Shown piece after piece: positions 9,351 through 17,844 of a DNA stretch of 64,000 nt (the first letter of the stretch is position 1; the number at the start of each line of letters is the position of its first letter). Under the pieces are notes generated by a model. It did not search any database. It had not been told where the DNA came from and worked only from the letters and a program-made list of their open reading frames with translations. The translations under genes and the position numbers were made by a program. The stretch covers positions 124,001 to 188,000 of the forward strand of contig NZ_JAHBYB010000002.1 of the NCBI RefSeq assembly GCF_019636155.1. The letters are read 5' to 3'. Source of the stretch: Brevundimonas sp. (GTDB taxonomy: Bacteria; Pseudomonadota; Alphaproteobacteria; Caulobacterales; Caulobacteraceae).

Positions 9351-10018
9351 AGCGCGGCCGTGACGGCCTGATCTCCGCTCAGGGGCGCGGCCAGAAGCGT
9401 CTTGTCCGGGGTGACCCGCAGCGCGGCCTTCAGCAGGCGCAGATAGGCCGATTGCGGTGTCTCGACCGCGCCGAACCCTTTCAGGTGCTCGGTCATGAAC
9501 TGGGCGTCCAGCAGGGTCCAGCCCCCCAGACGCAGGCGCGCCGCCAGATGCACCAGGGCGACCTTGGACGCGTCGCGTTCGCGGCTGAACATGCTCTCGC
9601 CGAAGAAGGCGCCGCCCAGGGTGACGCCATACAGCCCCCCGACCAGCCGCTCGTCCCGCCAGCATTCGATGGAATGGGCGAAACCGCGGGCGTGGAGTTG
9701 GGAATAGAGGGCGCGGATCGGGGCGTTGATCCAGGTGTCCTCACGACCCGCCGCCGACTGGGCGCAGCCGGCCACCACGGCGTCGAAGGCCGTGTCCATG
9801 CGGATGTCGAACGGATCGCCCCGCACCGTGCGGCGCAGGCGGGCGGGGATGTGGAACCGGTCCAGGGGCAGGACGCCCCGGTCGTCCGGCTCGACGAGGA
9901 AGACACGCGGATCGTCGCGCGCCTCGCCCATCGGAAAGACGCCCGAGGCGTAGCAGGCCAGAAGATCGTCGGCGTCGAAGCCTTCGATGGAAGCGGCGCT
10001 GAAATCGGGATCGGTCAC
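9317..10018 (-). CDS. aat: Leucyl/phenylalanyl-tRNA--protein transferase
   Basis: Aat attaches Leu or Phe from charged tRNA to proteins with N-terminal Lys or Arg, marking them for ClpS-ClpAP degradation. The 233-residue product has the family core: [16 protein letters not shown] near the N-terminus, [22 protein letters not shown] in the centre, then [20 protein letters not shown] and the [14 protein letters not shown] segment. The start is the GTG at 10018-10016; the frame continues upstream but that part is the palindromic element and is not coding. It is the last gene of a minus-strand run with accC, accB and aroQ, separated from accC by the palindrome. Its last 34 bp overlap the convergent DUF2155 gene. 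Confidence 0.95.
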   Translation of the reverse strand: MTDPDFSAASIEGFDADDLLACYASGVFPMGEARDDPRVFLVEPDDRGVLPLDRFHIPARLRRTVRGDPFDIRMDTAFDAVVAGCAQSAAGREDTWINAPIRALYSQLHARGFAHSIECWRDERLVGGLYGVTLGGAFFGESMFSRERDASKVALVHLAARLRLGGWTLLDAQFMTEHLKGFGAVETPQSAYLRLLKAALRVTPDKTLLAAPLSGDQAVTAALQPLQPTTQAS

Positions 10019-10022
10019 GGAA

Positions 10023-10146
10023 ATCCTCCCCCATCGGGGGAGGGGGACCGCGTAGCGGTGGAGGGGGCTGACCACTGAAGCCGGAGTTTGGGGCTGGCCC
10101 CCTCCACCATGCTGCGCATGGTCCCCCTCCCCCGATGGGGGAGGAT
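10023..10146. repeat. Compound palindromic element between accC and aat
   Basis: A 27-nt arm at 10023-10049 is the exact reverse complement of 10120-10146. A second perfect 12-nt pair lies inside it (10057-10068 with 10097-10108). Each outer arm is also a short palindrome in itself (CTCCCC/GGGGAG around ATC or GAT). A very similar element is found at 60981-61131 inside pdhC, so this is a dispersed REP-like family. On the transcript it would fold into strong hairpins between accC and aat, possibly stabilising accC mRNA or reducing aat expression. Confidence 0.9.
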
Positions 10147-10153
10147 CATCGCT

Positions 10154-11503
<1,350 letters not shown>

Positions 11504-11508
11504 GGCGA

Positions 11509-12018
11509 TCAGGCTTCCAGGACGACCAGGGCCTCGCCGAACTCGACGGGCTGGGCGTCGCCGACCAGGACCTCGGCCACCACGCCGTCGCGCGGTGACT
11601 GGATCGGGTTCATGGTCTTCATGGCCTCGACGATCAGCAGGGTCTGACCCTTCTTGACCTTGTCGCCGACCTTGATGAAGGGCGGGGCCTCGGGCGAGGG
11701 CTGCAGATAGGCGGTGCCGACCATCGGCGACTTCACCTCTTCGCCCGAGCGGGCGACGATGGTGGCGGGATCCGACGGCATGGCCGCCGGCGCGGCCACG
11801 GGCGCAGCGGCCGGAGCGGGCGCGGCCATCGGGGCGGCGGCGTACTGGACCGGCGCCGGGGCGGCGAACAGTTCGCGGGCGACGCGGATTCGCAGTTCGT
11901 CGCGCTCGACCTCGATCTCGGTCAGGTCGGTTTCCTTGAGGATTTCCGCCAGCTGCCGGACCAGGCCGGTGTCGATCTCGTGCGAGGGTTCGTTCTTGAT
12001 CTTCTTGTCGTCGGCCAT
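11509..12018 (-). CDS. accB: Biotin carboxyl carrier protein of acetyl-CoA carboxylase
   Basis: This 169-residue biotin carrier subunit of acetyl-CoA carboxylase moves carboxyl groups from AccC to the AccAD transferase. The N-terminal region (about 15-50) is the usual IDTGLVRQLAEILKETDLTEIEVE segment, followed by a flexible Ala/Pro linker (about 52-85) and the C-terminal biotinyl domain. The target lysine is K134 in EAMKTMN. The domain also has KSPMVGTAY and the closing VLVGDAQPVEFGEAL turn. It is preceded by aroQ after 40 bp and followed by accC after 5 bp on the minus strand. Confidence 0.98.
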   Translation of the reverse strand: MADDKKIKNEPSHEIDTGLVRQLAEILKETDLTEIEVERDELRIRVARELFAAPAPVQYAAAPMAAPAPAAAPVAAPAAMPSDPATIVARSGEEVKSPMVGTAYLQPSPEAPPFIKVGDKVKKGQTLLIVEAMKTMNPIQSPRDGVVAEVLVGDAQPVEFGEALVVLEA

Positions 12019-12058
12019 GGGACCTTGAGCCTCGTTTCTTCTATGGGATCGAACGGCG

Positions 12059-12511
12059 TCAGGCCGCCGCCCGTTCCTGAGCCAGTTTCAGAGCAGACCG
12101 GACGGCGGCTGCATAGCCCTCGGCGCCCTGGCCCGTGATGATGTCGTCGGCCGCCAGGGACACATAGGAGTGATGGCGGAAGGCCTCGCGGGTCGCCGGA
12201 TCGGACAGATGGCATTCCACGACGGGAATGGTCAGCGTCTTCAGGGCGTCGAGCAGGGCGATGGAGGTGTGACCGTAGGCCGCCGGATTGATGACCAGGG
12301 CCAGGGCCCGGGTGCGGGCCTCCTGGACCCAGTCGACCAGAACGCCTTCGTGGTTGGACTGGCGGAAATCGACCGGAACGTCGCCGGCGGCGGCCTCGCA
12401 AAGGCCGCGAACATCGTCCAGGGTCTGCGATCCGTAGATTTCCGGCTCACGCACCCCCAGAAGGTTGAGGTTCGGGCCGTTCAGGACGTACAGGGCGAGG
12501 GCTTCGGGCAT
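12059..12511 (-). CDS. aroQ: 3-dehydroquinate dehydratase, type II
   Basis: AroQ converts 3-dehydroquinate to 3-dehydroshikimate in the shikimate pathway. The 150-residue length is that of the dodecameric type II enzyme. The N-terminus has [18 protein letters not shown] with the catalytic tyrosine at Y26, followed by the SNHEG motif, [10 protein letters not shown] and the closing ECHLSDP with the catalytic histidine region. It begins the run aroQ-accB-accC-aat, an arrangement common in alphaproteobacteria because both pathways feed core biosynthesis. A housekeeping-type promoter lies about 45-70 bp upstream. Confidence 0.97.
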   Translation of the reverse strand: MPEALALYVLNGPNLNLLGVREPEIYGSQTLDDVRGLCEAAAGDVPVDFRQSNHEGVLVDWVQEARTRALALVINPAAYGHTSIALLDALKTLTIPVVECHLSDPATREAFRHHSYVSLAADDIITGQGAEGYAAAVRSALKLAQERAAA

Positions 12512-12554
12512 TCGCTCGGGAAGATGACATCCGGCCGCGCGGATTCGGACCGGC

Positions 12555-12582
12555 CTTTTAGCTTAGGCGTCGCGGTAATCAA
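12555..12582 (-). promoter_or_regulatory. Candidate housekeeping promoter for aroQ-accBC
   Basis: Read on the minus strand, TTGATT (12582-12577) is followed after 14 bp by GCTAAAAG (12562-12555). This resembles the Caulobacter sigma-73 form TTGaCgS-N10-14-GCTANAWC, with 7 of 8 matches in the -10 part. It is placed correctly for aroQ, whose start is at 12511. Confidence 0.5.
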
Positions 12583-12612
12583 ACCATGCGCCGGAAAGAG
12601 TGACGTAGCGTC

Positions 12613-12810
12613 ATGCGCATCCAGGTCAACGGCGAACCGCACGAAACCCAGGCCGAAACCGTCCTGGCCCTGGTCCAGGAACTGGGGCTGGACGTTCGCA
12701 AGGTGGCGGTCGAACGCAATCTGGAGATCGTGCCCAAGAGCCTGCACGGCGCCACCCCGGTGGCCGAGGGCGACCGGATAGAGGTGGTTCAATTCGTCGG
12801 CGGAGGCTGA
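12613..12810 (+). CDS. thiS: Sulfur carrier protein ThiS
   Basis: ThiS is a ubiquitin-like protein that carries sulfur as a C-terminal thiocarboxylate for thiazole synthesis. The 65-residue product starts MRIQVNGEPHE and ends with the required diglycine (VQFVGGG). The beta-grasp pattern is visible, including KVAVERNLEIVPKS and the EGDRIEVVQ strand before the tail. It is followed after 43 bp by thiG, its partner. No TPP riboswitch could be recognised in the 100 bp upstream, although thiamine genes are often riboswitch-controlled. Other thiazole genes (thiO or thiH, thiF) are not in the window. Confidence 0.93.
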   Translation: MRIQVNGEPHETQAETVLALVQELGLDVRKVAVERNLEIVPKSLHGATPVAEGDRIEVVQFVGGG

Positions 12811-12853
12811 GCCGGGCCTTTCTAAGCCGCTCGACACTGCCTAAGTCCGGCGC

Positions 12854-13630
12854 ATGAGCAGCACCGACACCTGGACCGTCGCCGGTCGCACCTTCTCCTC
12901 GCGCCTGATCGTCGGCACCGGCAAATACGCCGACTACGCCCAGAATGCCGCGGCGGCCGAGGCGGCGGGGGCCGAGATCGTGACCGTGGCCCTGCGCCGG
13001 GTGAATCTGAGCGATCCAAGCCAGCCGATGCTGGTGGACCATGTGCGGCCAGACCGGTTCACCTTCCTGCCCAACACCGCCGGGTGTTTCACGGGCGAGG
13101 ACGCGGTGCGGACCCTGCGGCTGGCGCGTGAGGCGGGGGGATGGGGCCTGGTCAAGCTGGAGGTGCTGTCGAACACGGCGCACCTGTATCCCGACATGGT
13201 CGAGACGCTGCGGGCGCTGGACCTGCTGGTGAAAGAGGGCTTCGACGTCATGGTCTACTGCACCGACGACGTGGTCATGGCCAAGCGGCTGGAAGAGGCG
13301 GGCGCCGCGGCCATCATGCCGGCGGCCAGCCCGATCGGCTCGGGCCTGGGCATCCAGAACCGGGTCAATATCCGGCTGATCGTGGAACAGGCCAAGGTTC
13401 CCGTGCTGGTGGATGCCGGGGTCGGGACGGCTTCGGACGCGGCCATCGCCATGGAACTGGGCTGCGACGCGGTGATCGCCAACACCGCCATCGCGGCGGC
13501 CAAGGACCCCATCGGCATGGCGCGGGCCATGAAGCACGCGGTCATCGCCGGACGCGAGGCCTATCTGGCGGGCCGGATGCCCAAACGGATGTACGCCAGC
13601 GCCTCGTCGCCGCTGAACGGCCTGATCTGA
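12854..13630 (+). CDS. thiG: Thiazole synthase ThiG
   Basis: ThiG is a TIM-barrel enzyme that joins 1-deoxy-D-xylulose 5-phosphate, dehydroglycine and ThiS thiocarboxylate to form the thiazole phosphate of thiamine. The 258-residue product shows the family blocks [34 protein letters not shown] with the Schiff-base lysine at K101, [15 protein letters not shown] and [20 protein letters not shown]. It follows thiS in the same direction. The thiSG pair and the following TPR gene run opposite to the aroQ-acc genes on one side and the DsbA and M48 genes on the other. Confidence 0.97.
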   Translation: MSSTDTWTVAGRTFSSRLIVGTGKYADYAQNAAAAEAAGAEIVTVALRRVNLSDPSQPMLVDHVRPDRFTFLPNTAGCFTGEDAVRTLRLAREAGGWGLVKLEVLSNTAHLYPDMVETLRALDLLVKEGFDVMVYCTDDVVMAKRLEEAGAAAIMPAASPIGSGLGIQNRVNIRLIVEQAKVPVLVDAGVGTASDAAIAMELGCDAVIANTAIAAAKDPIGMARAMKHAVIAGREAYLAGRMPKRMYASASSPLNGLI

Positions 13631-13697
13631 ACCGGCGAATTGCGGCTTGGCCTCGGCGGCGCGACGCGCGATGGTGCGGGCGGGAGGCTTCATCATC

Positions 13698-15401
13698 ATG
13701 CGCAAGACCCTGCTGACGCTGGGCGTTCTGACCTTCGGCATGGCCGCGCCGGCGGCGGTGGCCGACGCCACGCTGGACGCCGCGACCCTGGCCCTGCTGC
13801 AGAACCCGCCGATCTGCGGGGAGGCGGGATCGGCCGACAGCGCCGATCCGGCGGCTTCCATGGTCATGGTCGACGGCTTCGGGACCGGGGGCTTCGCCGT
13901 CGATACGGCCAACCCCGAGGCCCAGGCCTGGTTCAACCATGCGGTCAAGCTGCGCTGGGCCTTCGAGCATTCGGAATCGGTGCGCGCCTTCCGCAAGGCC
14001 CAGTTGCTGGATCCGGCCTGCGCCATGTGCGTCTGGGGCGAGGCCTGGGCCATCGGCCCCAACCTGAACGGCGGGGGCAATGACGACGCCTCCCTGGCCG
14101 TGGCCCTGAAACAGGCGCGCAAGGCCCGCAAGATGGCGCGCCACGTCTCGCCGATGCAGCGGCAGATGATCGACGCCCTGGTCCAGCGCTATTCCGGCCG
14201 GACCGAGACGCGCGCGAGCCGCTTCGCCCGCGCCATGGACCGCATCGCCGTGGCCCATCCCAACGACGTCACCGTGGCGGCGATCACGGCCGACGCCTGG
14301 ATGCTGAAGGCCGACGACTGGTGGACGCCGGAGGGGGAGGCGGCCGATGCGGGCATCACCCGGGCCATGGGCCTGCTGGAGCACGCCCTGGCGGTCAATG
14401 CCGACGATCCGGGCGCCATCCACCTGTATATCCATCTGACCGAATGGTCGGACGACCCGCACAAGGCCATCCCCTATGGCGAGCGGCTGGCCGCCCTGGC
14501 GCCGGGGGCCAGCCACCTGGTGCACATGCCGTCGCACACCTTCTATCGCGTCGGGCGATACAAGGACGCCATGATGTCCAACGTCAACGCCGTGGCGCTG
14601 GACCGCCGCTATGACCAGTTGGCGCGGCCGCCGGGCGGGGTGCCGGGCATGCCCCTGCATGGGCACAACATCCATTTCGGCATGGGCGGCGCCCTGATGG
14701 CCGGAGGGGGCGAGGAGGGGCTGAAGCTGGCCGAATGGTTCCTGGCCACCTATCCCGACATTCCGGCCCAGAACGTCTGGCGCCAGGCCATGGCGCACAA
14801 CGCCTACGCCAACTACGGCCGGTTCGCCGACCAAGCCGCCATCGACGCCCTGGCCGAGCCGGACGCGAGCCGGCCGATGCTGCGGATCAGCTGGCGCTAT
14901 GCGCGGGGCGAGGCGGCGGCGCGGCGCGGCGACGCCCTGGCCGTCAGGGCCGAGGCCGAGGCCATCAGGACCCTGCGCGAGGCCATGACGGCGGCGCCCG
15001 GCCGGATGGGCAAGCTGCAGGCCGAGTTCACCGAGGTGTCCCAGCGGGTGCTGGAAGGTCGGGCCGCCATGATCGAGGGCAATGCCGCCGCCGCCGTCGC
15101 CGCCTTCACCCGCGCGGCCCAGCTGCAGGCCGGGGATGACGGCCATGAGGGCGGCGACCCGCCCGCCATCTGGTATCCGACCCGCCGCAGCCTGGCGGCC
15201 GCCATGCTGGTGGGCGGCGATGCGGAGGGGGCGCGGGCCAAGATTCTGGAACTGCTGGAAGACTGGCCCAGCGATCCTTACAGCCTGTTCGTCCTGGCCG
15301 AGGCCGAAACCGCCCTGGGCCATGCCGAGGCGGCCGAAGAGGCGCGTCGTCGCGCCCGCGTCGAATGGGTCGGCGGAGACATGGCCCTGACCCTGGCCTG
15401 A
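13698..15401 (+). CDS. Exported tetratricopeptide-repeat protein of unknown function
   Basis: This 567-residue protein begins at ATG 13698 with a signal peptide (RKTLLTLGVLTFGMAAPAAVA). The mature part is helical and Ala-rich, with TPR-like helix pairs such as AQAWFNHAVKLRWAFEHSESV and ACAMCVWGEAWAIGPNLN near the N-terminus, and NAAAAVAAFTRAAQLQAG and DPYSLFVLAEAETALGHAEAA near the C-terminus. A His-rich central stretch includes HLVHMPSHTFYR and LHGHNIHFGM, which could bind metal. The family is widespread in Caulobacterales and sphingomonads without an assigned role. The gene follows thiG by 67 bp but has no obvious link to thiamine. Its stop codon lies in an 11-bp tandem repeat. Confidence 0.75.
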   Translation: MRKTLLTLGVLTFGMAAPAAVADATLDAATLALLQNPPICGEAGSADSADPAASMVMVDGFGTGGFAVDTANPEAQAWFNHAVKLRWAFEHSESVRAFRKAQLLDPACAMCVWGEAWAIGPNLNGGGNDDASLAVALKQARKARKMARHVSPMQRQMIDALVQRYSGRTETRASRFARAMDRIAVAHPNDVTVAAITADAWMLKADDWWTPEGEAADAGITRAMGLLEHALAVNADDPGAIHLYIHLTEWSDDPHKAIPYGERLAALAPGASHLVHMPSHTFYRVGRYKDAMMSNVNAVALDRRYDQLARPPGGVPGMPLHGHNIHFGMGGALMAGGGEEGLKLAEWFLATYPDIPAQNVWRQAMAHNAYANYGRFADQAAIDALAEPDASRPMLRISWRYARGEAAARRGDALAVRAEAEAIRTLREAMTAAPGRMGKLQAEFTEVSQRVLEGRAAMIEGNAAAAVAAFTRAAQLQAGDDGHEGGDPPAIWYPTRRSLAAAMLVGGDAEGARAKILELLEDWPSDPYSLFVLAEAETALGHAEAAEEARRRARVEWVGGDMALTLA

Positions 15402-15423
15402 CCCTGGCCTGATCCTGGCCTGA
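15391..15423 (+). repeat. Three 11-bp tandem units across a stop codon
   Basis: Units CCCTGGCCTGA (15391-15401), CCCTGGCCTGA (15402-15412) and TCCTGGCCTGA (15413-15423) follow one another. Each unit contains TGA. The first provides the stop of the upstream gene; the other two are non-coding and end just before the convergent DsbA-like gene. This probably arose by slipped-strand duplication. Confidence 0.85.
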
Positions 15424-15427
15424 TCCG

Positions 15428-16246
15428 TCAGGCGGCGGGCGCCGCCGTGCGGTGCGGCGTTTCGGCCGGGGCGGACTTGGCGGCGACGATCATCCGCTCG
15501 ACCTCGGCCGGTTCGATGGTCGTGGTGGTGCGGCCGTTGATGAAGAAGGTCGGGGTGCCGACCAGGCCCAGGGTCGCCGCGGTGGTGTGGATGTCGGCCA
15601 GGTGACGGCTGGTCTCGGGCGCGTCGATGACGGCGTGGGCCTGGGCCGGATCGACGCCGTTGGCGGCCAGGATGCGGGCGATCGCGGCCTCGTCCAGGGC
15701 CGGCTCGCGCAGCATGGCCTCATAGACGGCGAGGTATCGGCCCTGTTTGTGCGCCGCCAGGGCCGCCCGCGCGGCCAGTTGCGACGTCGCCGCCTGGCCC
15801 GGACGGTCCAGGATCGGCCAGTCCTTGAACACGAACCGCACCTCCGGATGGGCCCGCATCAGGCGCAGGAAGTCGGGCGTCACCGCCTTGCATCCCGGAC
15901 AGCGGAAGTCGAAGAATTCGATCACCGTCACCTTGGCGTCGGCGGGGCCGAAACTGGGGTCGCGCGGGTCGGGCGCCAGCAGGCCCGGATTGGCCGCCGC
16001 ATTGGCGTTGATCGTCTCGACCCGGTTGGAATCCTCGCGCGCCTGACGGGCCTGGACCATCTCGTCCAGCAGTTCCGGATGGGACAGGAGATAGCCTCTG
16101 ACCCGTCCGTCCATCCCGCCCAGCCAGGATGCGGCCGACAGGCCCAGGGCGACGACGGCGACGGCCAGGGCCGCCAGTCCGACGCGGCGATCGGTCATCC
16201 AGGGGCGCGCGGCCGGGTGATCGTTCGTGGAAGGGTCTTGGGTCAT
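15428..16246 (-). CDS. Membrane-anchored DsbA-family thiol oxidoreductase
   Basis: This 272-residue thioredoxin-fold protein has one N-terminal transmembrane segment (about 22-43) and so faces the periplasm. The thioredoxin domain starts near residue 95. Its active site is C116-P-G-C119 (FFDFRCPGCKA), and the cis-proline loop VGTPTFFINGR follows near residue 230. The helical insert between them is typical of DsbA and of the DsbG/BdbD-like relatives often annotated as DSBA oxidoreductases. It probably forms or rearranges disulfides; the cysteine-paired pentapeptide proteins elsewhere in this window are the kind of substrate it might have, but that is speculation. It follows the M48 protease gene by 9 bp on the same strand. 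Confidence 0.88.
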   Translation of the reverse strand: MTQDPSTNDHPAARPWMTDRRVGLAALAVAVVALGLSAASWLGGMDGRVRGYLLSHPELLDEMVQARQAREDSNRVETINANAAANPGLLAPDPRDPSFGPADAKVTVIEFFDFRCPGCKAVTPDFLRLMRAHPEVRFVFKDWPILDRPGQAATSQLAARAALAAHKQGRYLAVYEAMLREPALDEAAIARILAANGVDPAQAHAVIDAPETSRHLADIHTTAATLGLVGTPTFFINGRTTTTIEPAEVERMIVAAKSAPAETPHRTAAPAA

Positions 16247-16255
16247 TGTGTCGGC

Positions 16256-17662
16256 TCAGGGAACAGGTTGCATCTGCACGCCGGCGGTGCGGCGCTGGCG
16301 GCGTTCGAGGTCGTCGAGATCGTCCTGGGTCGCGCCGGACGCGAAGACGATGTCCAGGGCGCGCCGATATTCGGGCGTGTTCCGTTCCAGCATGTCGCGG
16401 GCGCGCAGGGCGAACTGGGTCGCCTGCTGGGTGTCGCGGGCGGCGAAATACATCTCGGCCGAGGCCAGCCGCGCCTCGCCCTCCTTGCCCTGGCGGGCAT
16501 AGGCCTGGCCCAGCAGCCGCCAGGCCATGGTGTTGTCGGCCTCCATGGCGGTGGCGCGTTTCAGCTGATTGACGGCGGCGTCCAGGTTGTCGGCGTCGCC
16601 GCTTTCCAGCAGGGCGTGGGCCAGGTTGACGCGCAGCAGGGGGGCGTCGGGCTTCAGCTCCACCGAACGCTGGTGCGCCGCCACGGCGTCGGAAGGGCGG
16701 CCCTCCTCGAACAGGATCTGGCCCTTCAGCTCCCAGAAGTAGGGGTTCTCAGGATCACCCTCCAGAAGGGCGTCCACGGCGTTCAGCGCCTTTTCCGTCT
16801 GACCGGCGCGATACCAGGCGATCGCGCGGGCGTAGCGGGCCGGCAGGCTGTCGTCGGTTTCCGGATAGAGGCCCAGGGTCGCGTTGGGGTGGTCCATGAA
16901 GCCGTGGATCTTGGCCAGGATCAGGGCGTGCTGGGCCATCCGTTCGGGACTGTCCGTGCGGCCGTAGTTGGCCGAGGCCTCGGCCGGACGGCGCAGGGCC
17001 TCGATCCGCTGGGACGACAGGGGGTGGCTGCGGAAATAGGGATAGCGGCGGGCGTCCGAGAAGACCTCCTGAGCACGGAAATTCTCGAAGAACTGCACCA
17101 GGCCGCGGCTGGATTCTCCGGCCCGGTCCAGGGCGCGCAGGGCGGTCAGGTCGGCCTCGCCCTCCTGGCTCTGCATGTATTTCAGCGCGCCCAGGGTCCC
17201 GAAATACTGGCTGGAGCCCAGTAGGGCCATGGCGGCGTCGGGCGCGCCCGCGGCCATGGCCAGGGCGCCCAGGGCCATGCTCATCCAGAAGGGCTGGGCG
17301 CCGGCGGCCTGGGCCCCGTCGCGCATGGGGTGGCGGTTCTTGATGTGGCCGGCTTCGTGGGCGATCACCCCCAGCAGCTGATTGGGGTTCTGGGTCCGCA
17401 GGATCAGGCCGGTGTTGACCCCCATGATCCGGCCGCGCGTGGCGAAGGCGTTCAACTCCGCGTCATTGACCAGCAGCAGTTCCACATCGCTGGGCTCCAG
17501 CCCCATGGCGACGAAGACCGGGTCGGACCATTCGCGGATGATGCCTTCGATCTCGGTGTCCCGGATGATGCTCTGGGCCGAGGCGGGGAAGGCGGCCAGC
17601 AGCATGGCCAGCCCCGCGAGCGGGGCGGCGACCAGGGCGCGAAGGCGGACCAGCCAGGACAT
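16256..17662 (-). CDS. Periplasmic M48 metalloprotease with TPR domain (BepA-like)
   Basis: This 468-residue zinc protease has a signal peptide ending at ASAQ (27-30). The M48 catalytic domain contains HEAGH at 102-106 and, further on, the third ligand region QEGEADLTAL. The C-terminal half (about 255-440) is made of TPR helices (HALILAKIHGF, ARAIAWYRAGQTEKAL, NPYFWELKGQILFEEGRPSDA). This is the architecture of BepA (YfgC), which degrades or assists folding of outer membrane proteins such as LptD. Coupling to a DsbA-type oxidase in the next gene fits that role, since LptD maturation needs disulfides, though this is inference. The gene follows rne at a distance of about 180 bp on the same strand. 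Confidence 0.9.
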   Translation of the reverse strand: MSWLVRLRALVAAPLAGLAMLLAAFPASAQSIIRDTEIEGIIREWSDPVFVAMGLEPSDVELLLVNDAELNAFATRGRIMGVNTGLILRTQNPNQLLGVIAHEAGHIKNRHPMRDGAQAAGAQPFWMSMALGALAMAAGAPDAAMALLGSSQYFGTLGALKYMQSQEGEADLTALRALDRAGESSRGLVQFFENFRAQEVFSDARRYPYFRSHPLSSQRIEALRRPAEASANYGRTDSPERMAQHALILAKIHGFMDHPNATLGLYPETDDSLPARYARAIAWYRAGQTEKALNAVDALLEGDPENPYFWELKGQILFEEGRPSDAVAAHQRSVELKPDAPLLRVNLAHALLESGDADNLDAAVNQLKRATAMEADNTMAWRLLGQAYARQGKEGEARLASAEMYFAARDTQQATQFALRARDMLERNTPEYRRALDIVFASGATQDDLDDLERRQRRTAGVQMQPVP

Positions 17663-17820
17663 GACGACTCCCTAAAGCCAGGCCCGGTCAGGCGGCCTCC
17701 GGGTCGGATCGAGGTGATCTGACGCCAAAAGAGACCGGCTGACCAGCGCGGAGCGAAACCGGCGTCCGGCGGGACAGCGTCCGACCGAACCGACTTCACT
17801 CCAAGGCCTTGCCTGAACCT

Positions 17821-17839
17821 GGGGCCGCTTTATGGCCCC
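17821..17839 (-). terminator. Hairpin just after rne
   Basis: GGGGCC (17821-17826) and GGCCCC (17834-17839) form a 6-bp GC stem with a 7-nt loop, starting six bases past the rne stop on the minus strand. There is no U-tract on the transcript, so this is at most a weak or factor-assisted terminator. Confidence 0.3.
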
Positions 17840-17844
17840 GGGCG

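Noticed and set aside
12512-12612. TPP riboswitch before thiS
   Set aside because: The 100 bp contain no CUGAGA-type core or matching helices, and are mostly explained by the divergent aroQ promoter.
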